NCBI RefSeq assembly: GCF_003073045.1
Contig: NC_037597.1
Location: 4,584,717 to 4,648,716, forward strand
Direction of reading: 5' to 3'
Length of the DNA: 64,000 nt
From: Pomacea canaliculata
Lineage: Eukaryota; Mollusca; Gastropoda; Architaenioglossa; Ampullariidae
In this document: positions 52,220 through 64,000 of the stretch, one piece after another
Layout of the letters: the number at the start of each line of letters is the position of its first letter
Numbering within the stretch: the first letter of the stretch is position 1
Notes under the pieces: generated by a model
What the model was told of the DNA's origin: nothing
Databases searched by the model: none
Seen by the model: the letters and a program-made list of their open reading frames with translations, nothing else
Position numbers and translations under genes: made by a program

Positions 52220-55200
52220 CTAGGTCACAAAAGACAAATCAAGTGCTGTACACACAGATTTAATTCTTCTTTTTCCCAAATTTGTGTCCCTTGCCAGGTT
52301 TCCTCCTATGTCCTTGATGTCGGTGCTGTTGAGTCTTGGCTGGTTTTCGCTGTGAGCCTGCTGTGCCTGCTTTCTTCCCACCTTCCTTTGACTCCAGTGT
52401 CTGCCATGAAGAAAGCGGTCTCGCTCGGCCTCCCACGCCAGCTGCTTGAAACCTAAAACACAAGTCATTTCACTACCGCTTTCTGGGCATCATGTTTCAC
52501 AAAGAACAACACAGGCCTATCACTGTTGTCAAGGTTGCTGGTACATACTCACATACAGCTCCTCACAAACTTAAGACGTTGCTGATCCTTATTGTCAACA
52601 TGGCATCTTCGAACTCTTATTAACAGTCTGTGACAACTACTCAGTACAGCCACAAAAATGCTAGCCAAGCATGCCTCAGTAAGAATATGGAATACAGTGA
52701 GGACATCATCTCTGACTCAAGTACTTCTCATATTCTTTACTTTTTCTACCTCCTCAAATTTCATAGCAACTTACAATTTTACTACGAAAAGAATCATATT
52801 TGACTAAAACTTCTTTGTTCTGCACTCTTAGATGATAAATTTATTTATTTTGGCAAAAACTGCAAGTCTCACAGCCAGGCCTTCTGACCCGTGCCTCCTT
52901 CTACTCTAATAACTACCATTCCACGAAGATGAGGAAAACTGTTATAAGGCTAAGACACTGCAATCAATGATGATACCAAGAGCAACCACTGTTATTTGAG
53001 AGCCTGAAGTCAGGCCACGCCCCCTTTAAATGAATAAACATTGCTCGATTCAAGCATGTTTGTTCTGACAATCGTGGACTGGCAACAAACACACACACAT
53101 ACATACAATCAAATGAGCACATTTTCATACTCTTCGAATACCAAAGAGATTCAACTTTGCTGATCCTAGTCGAGGGTGGGCATGGCAACAGGTACGCCCT
53201 GGTCATTGTAGCCTCACTCTCCTGTCTAAATGGTCCCTCTTGGTATCCTGTTTGCTGCAATTATCATACTCACTAGCTTTGTCTGGATTGCTGACACCAT
53301 GGCTGGTGCCCATAGACCCCAATGTATTGCTGGCATTTTCTTCCAGAACATCAGCAAACTCTTCCGCTGCAGCAAATATGCCATCACCTGCTGTGTCGGA
53401 GCCTCGTCGCCTGCACATTGGAAAAGATCTCACCTGTCAATGCTCTTGCAACTCACTGCATGGAAATGTTCTGAATTCTTTTGTCTAACAGAAAAAAATT
53501 TCATGTTTTTCCTCCGCTTTTTTTTCTCAGATCTATTTTCTGAACTTCATCTAGACAAAGATTTTTGAAATTTAATCACACTTGAGTGAATATGCTTCTT
53601 ACCATTAAAAAAAAAATACAAACACAACATCCATATATTTAACCTGTGTACAAAAAACTGACCTTTTGGCTTTCTTTTCAAAGACATCATCTTCTTTCGT
53701 AACAGGTGCTCGTTTCTTGCTTTTTTTCGTGCTGTCTATCATCAATTGCTTTAGTTCATCTACAAAGCAGAAATAAAAGTAAAATGATAAAAACATACAC
53801 AAAAACACAAGTAGCATTTTAGTGTTTTCAAAAAAAAAAGAAAACCCAAACAGTTACCATCACTATCATCTCCTAGCTCCTCCATCTCTTTACGAAACTC
53901 AGCTGCTAATTCATCATCCTCCTCTAGTTCCATCTCTTCATCTGACAAATCATCTGGATCCTCTTCGTCAGTGCTGACATCACTGCCAATATCTTTTGTT
54001 CCGTCTTTTCGGCCTTTTTTGCTGAGATCGCTGTAACAATAAACTATGCACAGGTAACAAAATGGCTAGGGGGTCATTGACAAGTTACACAACTGATAAC
54101 TTTTATAACAGTATAAACATCATAGTGCATTATGCTTTATCACGTATTACTGAAGTCACTGATGATGATGATGATGGCTTTCCAAGCTTGAAAGTGAGCG
54201 TAATGCACTTGAGCAAATTAGAAAATCCAGTTTGTAAACTACAAAAGCAAAGAGCTGGGCTGGGAGTAGACTCTATCAAGTTTAAAGACAAATGTAAAAA
54301 TAGAAAGACTACCAGTTAATACAGAAATAACAAAGGAAGTGGGTTTCACAGGTGTGTTTCACGGCAACAGGTACAAGATATTCCAGATACTAGGCCTACA
54401 GAAGGGATGAGGAATGTACCGTGCAAATGGCAGACAACAGCAGAGTTAACTCTAACACTCACCTTGCAAAATCCATGTCCAAGTCACTCATTTGGTCCTC
54501 ATCAGCATGACTTTCATGTTTATCTGTGGACAGCAGAAGATGATTTCTAACAAAATTTTACAAAACAGATGGACACCAGAAAAATAAATTTAAATAGGAC
54601 AATATCTTCCTAGCTGTGATGAGAATGAAAAGTTTATTTGTTTCTTCCTGAAATGTGACTTATAAAAACCTGCAGCAACGTGTCTAATGAAAAAATGCCA
54701 ATTCAGCTATCGTGAGCAAGGAGTTATGTGTGCACATAGGTGTATGCATATTTTTGGTCCCGTGTCATATGTTTTACAAAGCCAATAATAAGTAACATTA
54801 ATCTGAATATTCTCTGGTCCTAGTGACACAAAGAAAAACAAAATAAGGATCTATTTAGCAGTTAAAGTGATGCTCACCAAGATATTCATCAAATTCTGAG
54901 TCACTGACACTCCCTGCCTCACTGTCCTCACCATCGTCTATTTTGCTTTTCTCTGCACGCTGACTGAAGTACCTGGGAATTATAAGCATCAGAAATGAAA
55001 GCATTTGAGGTTTACAGGAATGAATATGCTCATTAAACTTCCCCATTTGCCCTAAGACAAAAGACAATTGAAATGCTTTATAACTATTAGATTTATTAAT
55101 ATAATGATTTGAGGTGCCTTGCAGTAGTTGGGATACAAGAAATACCTTTTAAACGTAATACTTTGATGACTGGCTTAAAAGACAAATCGGTCACCAATAA

Positions 55201-58200
55201 TGCACATAGCTATTAACATAAAATATTACCAAAAGAGCCATGTGTTGTTCGAACTTTATAGATATGCAAACTCAGTTGCCTATTTTAAGCAATGCAGATA
55301 AGTTTAGCCACCATGTTACTAAACAAAAATGGCCACATGCAAAGAACGTATCTTGCAATGCAAATAAATAATTTTTATCTTTTAAAACAATCTCTTAAAT
55401 TTGAGATTTTGTCATCATTTTACTGTGAACTTATGTTTTTTGCCTATTATTATTTTGATAGGCAGAGACGGTGCTGATTGGGCCTAGGATGATTTGATCT
55501 TTTGGTCTTGGGACAAAATGGACACAGCTGGGACAAAAAGACTCAGGCTGTGAGGCGAGATGGTCTTGGGGTGAATGACTGGCCCCCAAAATATTTGGCA
55601 GGAAACACAGATACTCAACAATTTGCAAAATAATCCTGCATGAAGAAACACCTTACTTTTTAGTTTTCTGCATCAACAGCATACATGATAAAATTGAAAT
55701 CACAACAAAAAACTTCCTTGAGGTAAGAAACAAGATAACTTGAATGACCACCCAGTCCTTACTTGTACAAATAGCGTTCATGTTCCGCAACACTTGCTTC
55801 TCCTTTCTCTATAAACTCTGCTGATGTGACTGGCACAACCCCTTCAAGGATCTCTTTTCTCTTGCGATAAGCAGCTCCAACTGTGGCTAATTTCTGGCTA
55901 GCTATGATAAAAAGACATTTTTAAAAAGATTATTACAAATGTTTAAATAAAGTTTACAAGATTTAAGCTATTTTCAAAAACATTTATTAAGTGTTCAATG
56001 ATGCGAGTGACACAAACTGTCACTGAAAATGAACTACATCTTTAACAACTGTGCTCACATACTGACCAGCATCTATTTTCTTGGGATTTTTGTAGACAAA
56101 GCGATCAAGAAATCGAATCAGTGTGAAATCTTGAAGGGGATTCCCAGAGTACACAATTTGTTGGCCCTGCAACAGAATAAGACTTTAAAAGTATTGTATA
56201 AGTACTACTTTTGTAGTCACACAGTTAAGATGGCAGTAGTAGTAAAAGTACCACTGGTTAAAAAAAAATTACATGTTTATTAAAAGTAATTCGAAAACTA
56301 CAAAGGAAAAAAAAGAGTGGTTACCCTTTGCAGCACTACTCTGTACCTAACAAAACTGATCACACTATGGTAGTCTGTACTTACCTCTAACACTGTGCGA
56401 GCAAAGAGACTGACAGATGGATGGTAGTGTGCCACCAGCTTGTACAGTTCATACAACATTGTGTGTTCAGCATGGCAGTAGAGAGGGTTCCGCTGGAATG
56501 GTTGATACTCTTGTTGCTCATGTTTGCCTGTTGCAGGAGGTACACAAGTCAGTACAATGCTGGTCTTCAAATGTTTTCATTTTTTCAGCAAAATGGTTTT
56601 GTGTTGGTACATGAAATATAAGAATTTATTTCACCAAGTGACGGTGGACATTGTCTTAGTAAGGGCCCAACATTTTGTGATGGTCATCAATCACGGATTC
56701 TGCCGTTCTCTTCTGCTTGCTTGCATGTACTCACACCATGGGTGGGAGCCAGAAATTTTCCTGGGACTGAAGATTTTTCAAGAGCCATGTAGTACTCGAG
56801 CATATGCATATAACGTTATATGACACATGGTTGCATACGCGTTTCACGTTTTTCACATACATAACACACATAAGTCATACAATGTCTTTAGTAGTTAACA
56901 ATGACAAATGTCCAACTTTATTAACCCTAATGGGCAATTATAACTTGGGAAGTGTGTTCTGTTACAAAAGTTTAAAAAAACTGCTAGTTAAAATACTAGG
57001 CGAGTGGTGCATTTTAAGAACGTGCATTCTTATATATAAAACATTCTTAAGGTACACCTATATCACACACCCGTGCACACATACAACTGACAATTAATCT
57101 ATAATCTATGGTTGAGCATGTGGACTGCAGAGGTTGTAAACCATTTCAAGTCCCTATTGCTTTTGCATATAGGCATAGTATGTTTGCCTGCCTGAACTCA
57201 ATATAACAAATTCTCCTGCTAGGACATGTTCTGGTATGGACAAAATGCTGTAAACTTTTCTGACAATTTGCTGATCATAAAAAGGAATCTAAATTTCTGT
57301 GCTTAACACCAATTACCTTAGAAAAATATGGACAGTATGGTTCAAACTGTTCATATCATGGACAGAAAACTGTAAAACCAGCATATGAAAGAAAAAAGTG
57401 AAAGACTTCAATGAATGACTGATAAAAACAGCTCAATGTTGCTGTGCTGACTGAAAAACTATTCAGCTATTGAAGGTTCACATGCTGATCATGTTTACAT
57501 CCCATTTTAGCCTGCAATCAAAAACAGAGCCTACGAACCTGAAGGAGTTAACTGTCTCAACAGGTACACAATAAAACAAAATTTTATTTTCCTAAAGTCT
57601 ATGCCTATCTCTTCTGTCTTATCTATATTTAATTTTGATAAGGCAAATAAAAACAAGTAAAAATTCCAATACCCACCAAAACCTAACTCTTCTTATTTTT
57701 TTAAAAATCCAGCGATTGATGTTTGCATTGGTCTCCCTGACATTCTGGGAGCAGACTTTTCAGGGGTATTTGTCAAAATGTCAATTTGTCCAGTTACTAT
57801 GTTGGCAGGCTGTGAGGTTTCTGTTGGTCTCTTAGCTGTCTGTGTTGATGGCTCAGTTGCTGGATGAGGTAACTGCTGCTTCTTAGTCGGCTGGAAGCTG
57901 ATGCAGTCCTCCAACTTCCTTTTTTGGACAACATTCTGGCAAACAGTGTCCTGTTTTTTTTTTTTGCTTTTTTTTTAGCCAGATGAGCCTCTCTTTCCAA
58001 ATGCACTGTATATGATGCATGTGCAGAAATCTCATTTTTTATCATTTGGTCACTGGGGACCATCTGTATGGCTCTCAGTCCTCTGGCCCTTAAATCATAC
58101 TCAATAAACCCAATGGCTTCAACATTTTTAGGTGTAAGGTTGGTTCTGTCTTTTTCAACAATGTCATCCATAATATTAAAGGTTCCCGCTGCCCGGCATT

Positions 58201-61200
58201 TTATTCGCTTCCAGTAATCGTTTTCTTTGAGTACGGATCAGTGACTAAACTTATGTCGGGAACGATACGAACATCGCCAGTGAAAAGACAGATAAAGGTG
58301 GAAACACTGAAAGGACTTTTAATTGTGAAGTGCAACTTTGACAGCGAAAATTCACGAAATCCTTGTGAAAAAATGTATGACACAATCTTGCAATGACTGA
58401 AACTTTACAAGGAGATTCACGGTCTATGAAGTACGGTTTGGGAGCAACAGCCCCGCAAGATGACGAAGGTGCCGGACCATTATTAGCACGATAATTTACA
58501 CAGCGACTCACCTGCACGTCCGCAAAGTTGGCTGAGCGGGAGATAAGGTATGACTATTTTAATTTAAATTTTAAATACCGGTTTTCTATTTAAAATGGAA
58601 TACCGTAGTGGCGTGGACAGATCTGCCGTTGAAAGCATCACTACTCGGTAAAGTCAGAGGAAAGTCCCCCCCCCCCTATTTATCGGCGGTCTTTGTCGGT
58701 GACAACATCATCATCGGCACGCCTCCCGCTTTCGCTCCCGAAACGTCTGGTCACCTTACCCGAGGTCATCTTTCTGACTTATTGCTACATGTAGCTGTGT
58801 TAAACAAGTTGTGACATAAAAATTGACGTTCAGAAAACACTTCTAAGTTCTAATTAAGCAAATTATTGTTCCCATGTCTTCACGTTAAGCCCGACAATAA
58901 TAACAAGCAGTTTATTCAGTTGTCGTCACCATATTACTTCGCTGTAAGAAAAAGCCGGTACTGTCACAGACGGTGGGAAAGGTTACAAACAAATAAAACA
59001 CTAAATTCGTGCGTTATTTCGCGAAATTAATCCAACCTATCTAACTGTATATAAATCAGTGCTTCCGACATCATATCAATAGGGATGTTGATACACGTAC
59101 TCCATCCCCGCGCGGATGGTCGGCCCCAGGCCCCGCGTATTCCTAACGCCGCCTCTGCCTATTACCACTAGCGTATGGTATCGTTCACGACACGAGAAAT
59201 TTTCGCTTTTTTATTCATAGTCCCTGGTCCTTCCTCGTAATCAGTGAAAATTTTGAATTATACTTTCCGTCCCAGTTCCGTCCCGAGATTTTTTCTCAGG
59301 ACGGAAATCCGTCCCCCGGACGGAGAACTCCCATCCCTGTCACACGCACGCACAGACCACTTACACATATCAGTTTTACCACCATTGATTTACCACCATG
59401 TAAGAGAAGTTTTAACAAAACTAAAAAATAAAAAACCCCAAGAGATACATATGTCTGCTCTAACAGCCATTTTCCAACTTAGCAAGCTTGTTTGATTGAT
59501 TTTAGCATGAACATTTATGATTACAGCAGAAGATAGAAAATGACAGAAGATTGGAAAAGCTTGGAACAGTCCAAATGATATTGAGATCACCCAGTTAAGC
59601 ATGAAATCATCATTATTCTTAACAACCTTTCCCATAATGCTAGTCCTTTTTTACACCCTTCCTTTTGCAGTATCATGTTACTCTCAGCTCTTGTTCTTGG
59701 GTTCCTCTTTGTGTTTTCTGTATTTGATTTTATTCATTTAGAAGGTTGTTTATTCTTTTAAAGTTCATATGTTATTTGTTTGTTTTCCTGTCCCTTGTAT
59801 GCTGTCCCTGTTTCATTCTCGTTCTTAAGAACTAAAAGCATGCTCCTTAGGAGTGTGAGTATGTGCTATACAAATTCTGCATTTATTATTATTATTAATG
59901 CCAAGGGAACAAGAGAGCTTTAGAATGTAGAGAGTTTTTAGTTCTTGGAAAAGGGGCCATCAAAGGAGAGCTTTTAAATGTTTAAAATTCACTGAAGACA
60001 AAAATCAGAATTGTTTACAAACCATCACGATTTTTTCGATGTACCCACGACGACAAGGATGGGTCATGAATAGATCCACGTGATGAAGATGGAGATTCTC
60101 TTGATATTTTTCCCTCATCTTGTATTATTTTTTCTTTGTCCTGAAATTCTTCTGGAACTGGCAAGTCTATAAAATGTTCTTCGTCATCATCTTCATAACC
60201 AACCAGATTAGTAGTGCTGTTCGTCACCTGTTCTTCAGTTTTGTTTTCATCCTGAAATCACACCAGTCACAGACCCTCAATCTTTTGTCACTTCTGCCTG
60301 GACTTTTAACTGTCCAGTTGCAGAAAAAAATATACATAAAATGTAAGTGTTAATAATGAAATATTGTGCAGAAATATAAAACCTCAAACCTGCAGTCTGA
60401 AACAACTTACCTGTCCTATTTGTCTGATGGCTAACAATTCCGGTCTTTCCTTCAGAATCTGCAAAAGCAGGGAAGAGGAAGGGGAGAAAAATGTAAAAAA
60501 GACCAAACAGGGTCACACAGGTCAAAGAGCCAAAGCCCCAAACCCACATGGTGAGAAGTCATACAATTAGCGTAACATTTAATCATGTCATGTTGTTAAG
60601 GTAAATGAAGGAGTTCAACACAGTTAACAAAAACATGTCAAGTAAACACTTGAGGAGTTTATGCACTGGCATAATATGTGTTCTCTTTTCCAACTGAAAA
60701 AAATATTCCAGCAAGGGTTTCAGACATTTACACTCCTCATTATGTTAAACTTTCCCTACAAAGTGCTCAAATTTTTATTTTTCTATTTTTACACTGCTTT
60801 AACAGCTTGAACAGCAAAACCTGCCACATACGATGGATGATTAGGAAGTGCTTTTAGCAATATTGTGTGACATCCTGATTATCCACAGATATTGTACCTA
60901 TGCCCTCGAAATTGCACACTCACACCCATTGAGAATGGCTTTATTAATATTTACAAAACATGTAAACAAAATGACTAACCTGAGATAGCACAATCAGAGC
61001 TCCACATAAGAAGTCTGGGCCAAGCTGACTTCCCACCTGAAGCAGGCGCTTCATAAAAGCCTGTAATCCCACATCAAATGTTATGAATTGCGCTGTTATT
61101 GATGCCCTTAAATTTTTCCTTTTATAAATTCTTCTTATCGCCATCAAACACTACAACTTAAGCAGTGGGTGTCATCTAATTGACTGGATCAAAAACATTC

Positions 61201-62990
61201 CACGTTTAAAAATGAAAGGCAAAAACACTATTGCATCTAAGAAGAAAAGAGCCCTGATTTTTGAGCACCTGATCTATCCAAATGTCACAAGAAAACTTCG
61301 CTTTCATTTCTCTTCAAATACCTACCTTAACACGTTTGTCACACACATCGGCTTTCATACTGCGGTAAATCAAATTGAGAAATTGTGGGTGCTTGGCAGA
61401 TGTCTTCAGCCCAGCGTCAAGCATTTTGCGATACAGTGCCACGAAAAACCGATCACCCTCGCTGGAGCTAGAACAAATATTTTCAAGCACATGCTCAATT
61501 CAGTGATGACCACAGTTTTATTCAGACTGTATTGCTAACATCTCTTGCAGGAACAAAAAAAAAAAAATGTCCCCAAATAATGTTATGTATATTGCTAGTC
61601 TTATGGATTGCTTTTGGCCTATTAGATAGTGTGGAAGGTGGGAGAGGCAGGCTATAAAAAAAAACAAAAACCACATTATCACAAGGCATAAGGGAAGAAA
61701 GACAAAAGAAAAGGGAAGAATTGTGTGATTTCACTTGCCTGAGATCTGAGACCTGCTGCAGCAACATAAGAGCCTGAAGTGCAATGTTGAAGTTCACCAA
61801 GTGCACTATTTTGTAAAGGGTCCCAATCTGTTCAACCATGCTGTTTTCTTTGGCTGCATATTACAGAGAAAAATGAAAATATTGACAATATGCTTTTTTA
61901 TTCCCCACAATAAAAACAGATAAAAAGTGTCAAGTGCATCTTTTAACAAGTAGCATCACTGTTACACTTTGAACCCTCCACCTGTCATGAGGTAGATTCT
62001 GATTGAATCGCAGCTTCAAACATTGTCGTGGATGAATAACAAAAAAAAAGAGAGTAATAAAGTAGCATATCCAACTACATAGTGAACTTGCAAGGTCATG
62101 CAGACTCACCTTCAGCAAATGGATATGCTCTGTTGACTCCAGTGAGTAATGCCCCCATCATTTTGCTGTCCATTTCTTTTTTCTTTACATACATCTAAGA
62201 CCAAAATGGAATTATCAGGAAAATTGTGTAAACAGTTGTCTGAAGTTACCTCTAAAGAAAATTGAACAACCTTTTTAAAGAACTGAGAATTAACTGACCC
62301 AGCTAAGCAGTTGTCTAGAGCAGATTTTCTCGTTTAAAGGAAATGAACCATCAATGCATGTATAGCAGAGGCTAAGTGGTTTGACAAATAAGAACAATAC
62401 TACTGCTCAGAGATACAGGATTCTAAATTACATGTATTACAAGATCCTTTGTGGTTTAGAGAAGTGTAAAAATGTAATACACAAACAGAAGAAACTGTGA
62501 ACAAACCTTAAAAAAACTAAAATATATGGTGATCAATTTTGTGGCAAGAATATGATCTTTGCTGTTAAGCTTGATCTGGTTCAGGAAGCACATTGCATAA
62601 TACCTGCACTCAAAAAAATAATTTGAACAATAAAAATTAACATACAATCTTTATCTCAAAACACACATACTTAATGTGAAGAGATTCGGCATGAAATACA
62701 AAAATTTTTATTACTGGTGAAGGATTAAAGTCGTTGAATTAAATGTTAATCTTTTTTTTTTTGGCTGGAGTGAAACCTTTTTGTGCAGCTTTATTGGTCT
62801 TGTTTTCAGATTTGTAAGGAATAACATTACCATTAGCCATGTTTATGACCCAAAGAACACAGACATGACATGCATATAATTAGCTTTTATTGACAGAATA
62901 CTAACTGTGCACGCTGTGAGATGCCAGGTCTGTAGATAAGTCGTTCAACCTCTGCGACAATCACCTGCTGCATGTTTGGATGCTGCTCCA
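52220..62990 (-). CDS. CEBPZ: CEBPZ / NOC1 ribosome-biogenesis factor, C-terminal two thirds (17 exons)
   Basis: Exons in coding order: 62990-62906, 62603-62507, 62194-62110, 61853-61739, 61461-61326, 61060-60980, 60458-60411, 60251-60023, 56527-56385, 56166-56067, 55901-55763, 54972-54878, 54523-54463, 54030-53858, 53759-53663, 53410-53274, and the last from 52452. Every junction keeps frame, giving about 670 residues. NOC1 acts in the nucleolus with NOC2 to move pre-60S ribosomes; human CEBPZ was first described as a CCAAT-binding factor. CBF-domain landmarks are ATKLITIYFSFFK, GALLTGVNRAYPFAE, FFVALYRKMLDAGLK and VKAFMKRLLQVGSQLGP; then RNPLYCHAEHTMLYELYKLV, YSGNPLQDFTLIRFLDRFVY, acidic stretches, GIFAAAEEFADVLEEN and KQLAWEAERDRFLHGR. 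The N-terminal third is beyond 64000. The eighth intron (3.5 kb) holds mobile DNA. Exon 17 has a frame conflict. Confidence 0.95.
52260..52452 (-). CDS. CEBPZ: Last CEBPZ exon with conflicting frames
   Basis: The spliced frame gives FKQLAWEAERDRFLHGRHW, matching human FKQLKWEAERDDWLHNRD, then runs on with no lysine-rich character to a stop at 52220. One base over, the same DNA encodes ESKEGGKKAGTAGSQRKPA and ends KGHKFGKKKN at 52260. That Lys, Arg and Gly-rich tail is what CEBPZ proteins end with (human ends in KKKK-rich sequence). The likeliest explanation is a one-base indel between about 52390 and 52405, real or an assembly error. No intron could rejoin the frames in so short a span. Confidence 0.6.
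57690..58215 (-). pseudogene. hAT-like transposase C-terminus remnant in a CEBPZ intron
   Basis: Without introns, the minus strand reads YWKRIKCRAAGTFNIM, DDIVEKDRTNLTPKNVEAIG and FIEYDLRARGLRAIQ, then a lysine-rich stretch. After a frame change in an A-run (about 57955-57980) it reads RKLEDCISFQPTKKQQL to QTSIAGFLKK and stop. The AG-x-IV-x-R-x-LTPKNVEA-FI pattern resembles the dimerisation region at the end of hAT transposases (AGDIV..R..LTPENVEALVFL). A hAT-type end (CAGGGATGGGAGTTC, complement of 59325-59339) lies upstream in the same orientation. No matching far end was found, so the identity is tentative. Confidence 0.4.
59669..59898 (+). repeat. SINE-like or LINE-tail repeat, second family, copy 2
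   Basis: This copy matches the complement of 21660-21873. It carries GTTACTCTCAGCTCTTGTTC, TTCATATGTTATTTGTTTG, the palindrome CTCCTTAGGAG and TGTGCTATACAAATTCTGC, and ends in ATTTATTATTATTATTA. The intact ATT tail marks the 3' end, so the insertion is in plus orientation, opposite to CEBPZ. It lies in the 3.5 kb intron. Confidence 0.72.
61738..61739 (-). other. GC-AG intron donor in CEBPZ
   Basis: Exon 61853-61739 ends CTCAG and the intron starts GCAAGTG on the minus strand. Using GC as donor joins AG to C in the next exon and yields QQVSDLSEGDRFFVALYRK in frame, matching the family. The nearby GT would break the frame. AG|GCAAGT is the known consensus of the minor GC-AG introns. Confidence 0.8.
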
Positions 62991-64000
62991 CTGTTTAAAT
63001 GTTTAACAAAATTATCAACTCCTTTATTTACTTTGTATAACAATGATAAATAAGTCTTTTTTTTAAACAGCAGATTAGTCTGATTCAGTCAACTATGTAA
63101 CACTGATACTGTACAGAAGTTAAAAAACAATTCAACAAATCATTCACGAGGACTAAAGTTTGTACTCTTACAGTATTCCCAGTTCATGCAGATTCTCCCA
63201 TATTTCTGATAATGGCAATTTGATACACATATTATAATGCTTTTCTTTGTTATTTTCACTTTTAACTTGGTCATGCTTGCTTATTCTGAAATTGTTGAAG
63301 ATTTATAGGGGAACTAACTCTTCAGGTTAGAGCAATCAATCAAGACATTTGTACCATGATAGACAAAGGCACTCTTTTAAAATGTACTTTTTATGTTTTT
63401 GAAAATGATTCCTGTAAGATGGTGCAATAAAGCAATAACAGTTGGTCACAAGAATCTTACTGTTATAAACTCAGGACTTCTAAAAAAAAAAAAACGCCAT
63501 TAATGAAGCACAGTTGACTGATGCACAATGGAAAAGAGAAAACAATGAACAAGGCCTGGTCATTTCAATCAAAAACCATTGTCCCAGCTACACTTATAGC
63601 CAAATAGACCCTGGCCTGACTAAAACACCTTGTAAGACCACATCATTCCGAACATTGAAAGCTGAATTGACCCAAGACTTGATTTGTCCTTTTGGGTTAG
63701 ATTGATTAGACCAGGGGAGCCTAACGTACAGCCCACGCAGGTGCCACATCTGGCCTGCTCATTTTAACCAGAGAATTTCATTAACAAGATAATTTCATTT
63801 TTAATGCCACGATTCTGGCAAAACCACCATATTCTGGCCTCTGAGATTTTACGTCGTGTCCAATGCAGCCCTCGGGTGAGAAAAGTTTGGGCACCACTGG
63901 ATCACACTTTCATTGCTGGGAGATAATGTCATTATGGGGCTGATTTGAACCAGGCAAGTGGAGCTATATGGTATGGGTTGAGATGACTGCTGACTAAACG
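62991..64000 (-). other. CEBPZ intron sequence at the right edge
   Basis: The exon at 62990 starts in mid-codon, so transcription enters from beyond this stretch. I found no earlier CEBPZ exon here; the segment preceding EQHPNMQQV (a helix-repeat region in relatives) must lie beyond 64000. A hAT-like MITE occupies 63712-63899. Confidence 0.6.
63712..63899. mobile_element. hAT-like MITE, 188 bp
   Basis: The left end is CAGGGGAGCCTAACGTACAG; the complement of the right end is CAGTGGTGCCCAAACTTTTC, an imperfect inverted pair with CAG termini. Interior words such as CAGCCCACGCAGGTGCCACA, TCTGGCC and GCAGCCCTCGGGTGAGAAAA resemble the widespread hAT MITEs with CAGGGGTG-type ends. Flanking 8-mers GATTAGAC (63704-63711) and GATCACAC (63900-63907) agree at six of eight positions, as an aged hAT target duplication would. 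Confidence 0.75.

Overview
The window is animal nuclear DNA: widely spaced genes with short exons and GT-AG introns, abundant microsatellites and many mobile-element fossils. The most likely source is a gastropod mollusc. The main clue is an intact secreted polysaccharide lyase family 14 (alginate lyase) gene of the type known from algae-grazing snails, abalone and sea hares. An RTE-type LINE and SINE-like repeats fit this but do not prove it. I cannot name the species.

Four host genes are supported. On the minus strand, from left to right: a MIS18A-like centromere factor (5535-7091, three exons, complete); a glutaminyl-peptide cyclotransferase, QPCT (12660-15856, with one further tentative 5' exon at 16363-16408; the signal-peptide exon was not found); and CEBPZ/NOC1, a ribosome-biogenesis factor (17 exons between 52220 and 62990; the N-terminal third lies beyond the right edge). 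On the plus strand, alone in the gene-poor interval between QPCT and CEBPZ, is the single-exon PL14 lyase gene (32360-33172). It sits inside a pair of 46-48 bp direct repeats and has tandem CRE-type (TGACGTCA) repeats on both sides. QPCT and CEBPZ are also close neighbours in the human genome (2p22), so the linkage may be ancient and the lyase a later arrival.

The rest is mobile and repetitive. A 4.35 kb PIF/Harbinger element (18224-22572) has perfect 23 bp terminal inverted repeats, a second inner copy of the repeat at each end, and a decayed transposase. A 3.2 kb RTE-type LINE (39290-42516) has a 12 bp target-site duplication, an unbroken reverse transcriptase frame and several frameshifts elsewhere. 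Two older LINE reverse-transcriptase fragments of another family lie at 29310-30480 and 48490-48660. There are also a TTAA-flanked piggyBac-like MITE with a relative, two hAT-like MITEs, a MITE-like inverted-repeat element inside a QPCT intron, two SINE-like families with copies across the window, a probable hAT remnant in the longest CEBPZ intron, and several minisatellites. The long stretches 1-5.3, 7.1-12.6, 22.6-29.3, 33.3-39.2 and 45.0-52.2 kb hold no gene I can recognise.

The genes do not form a pathway: MIS18A acts at centromeres, QPCT in the secretory path, CEBPZ in the nucleolus, and PL14 is a digestive enzyme. No CRISPR array, tRNA, rRNA or LTR/viral element was recognised.
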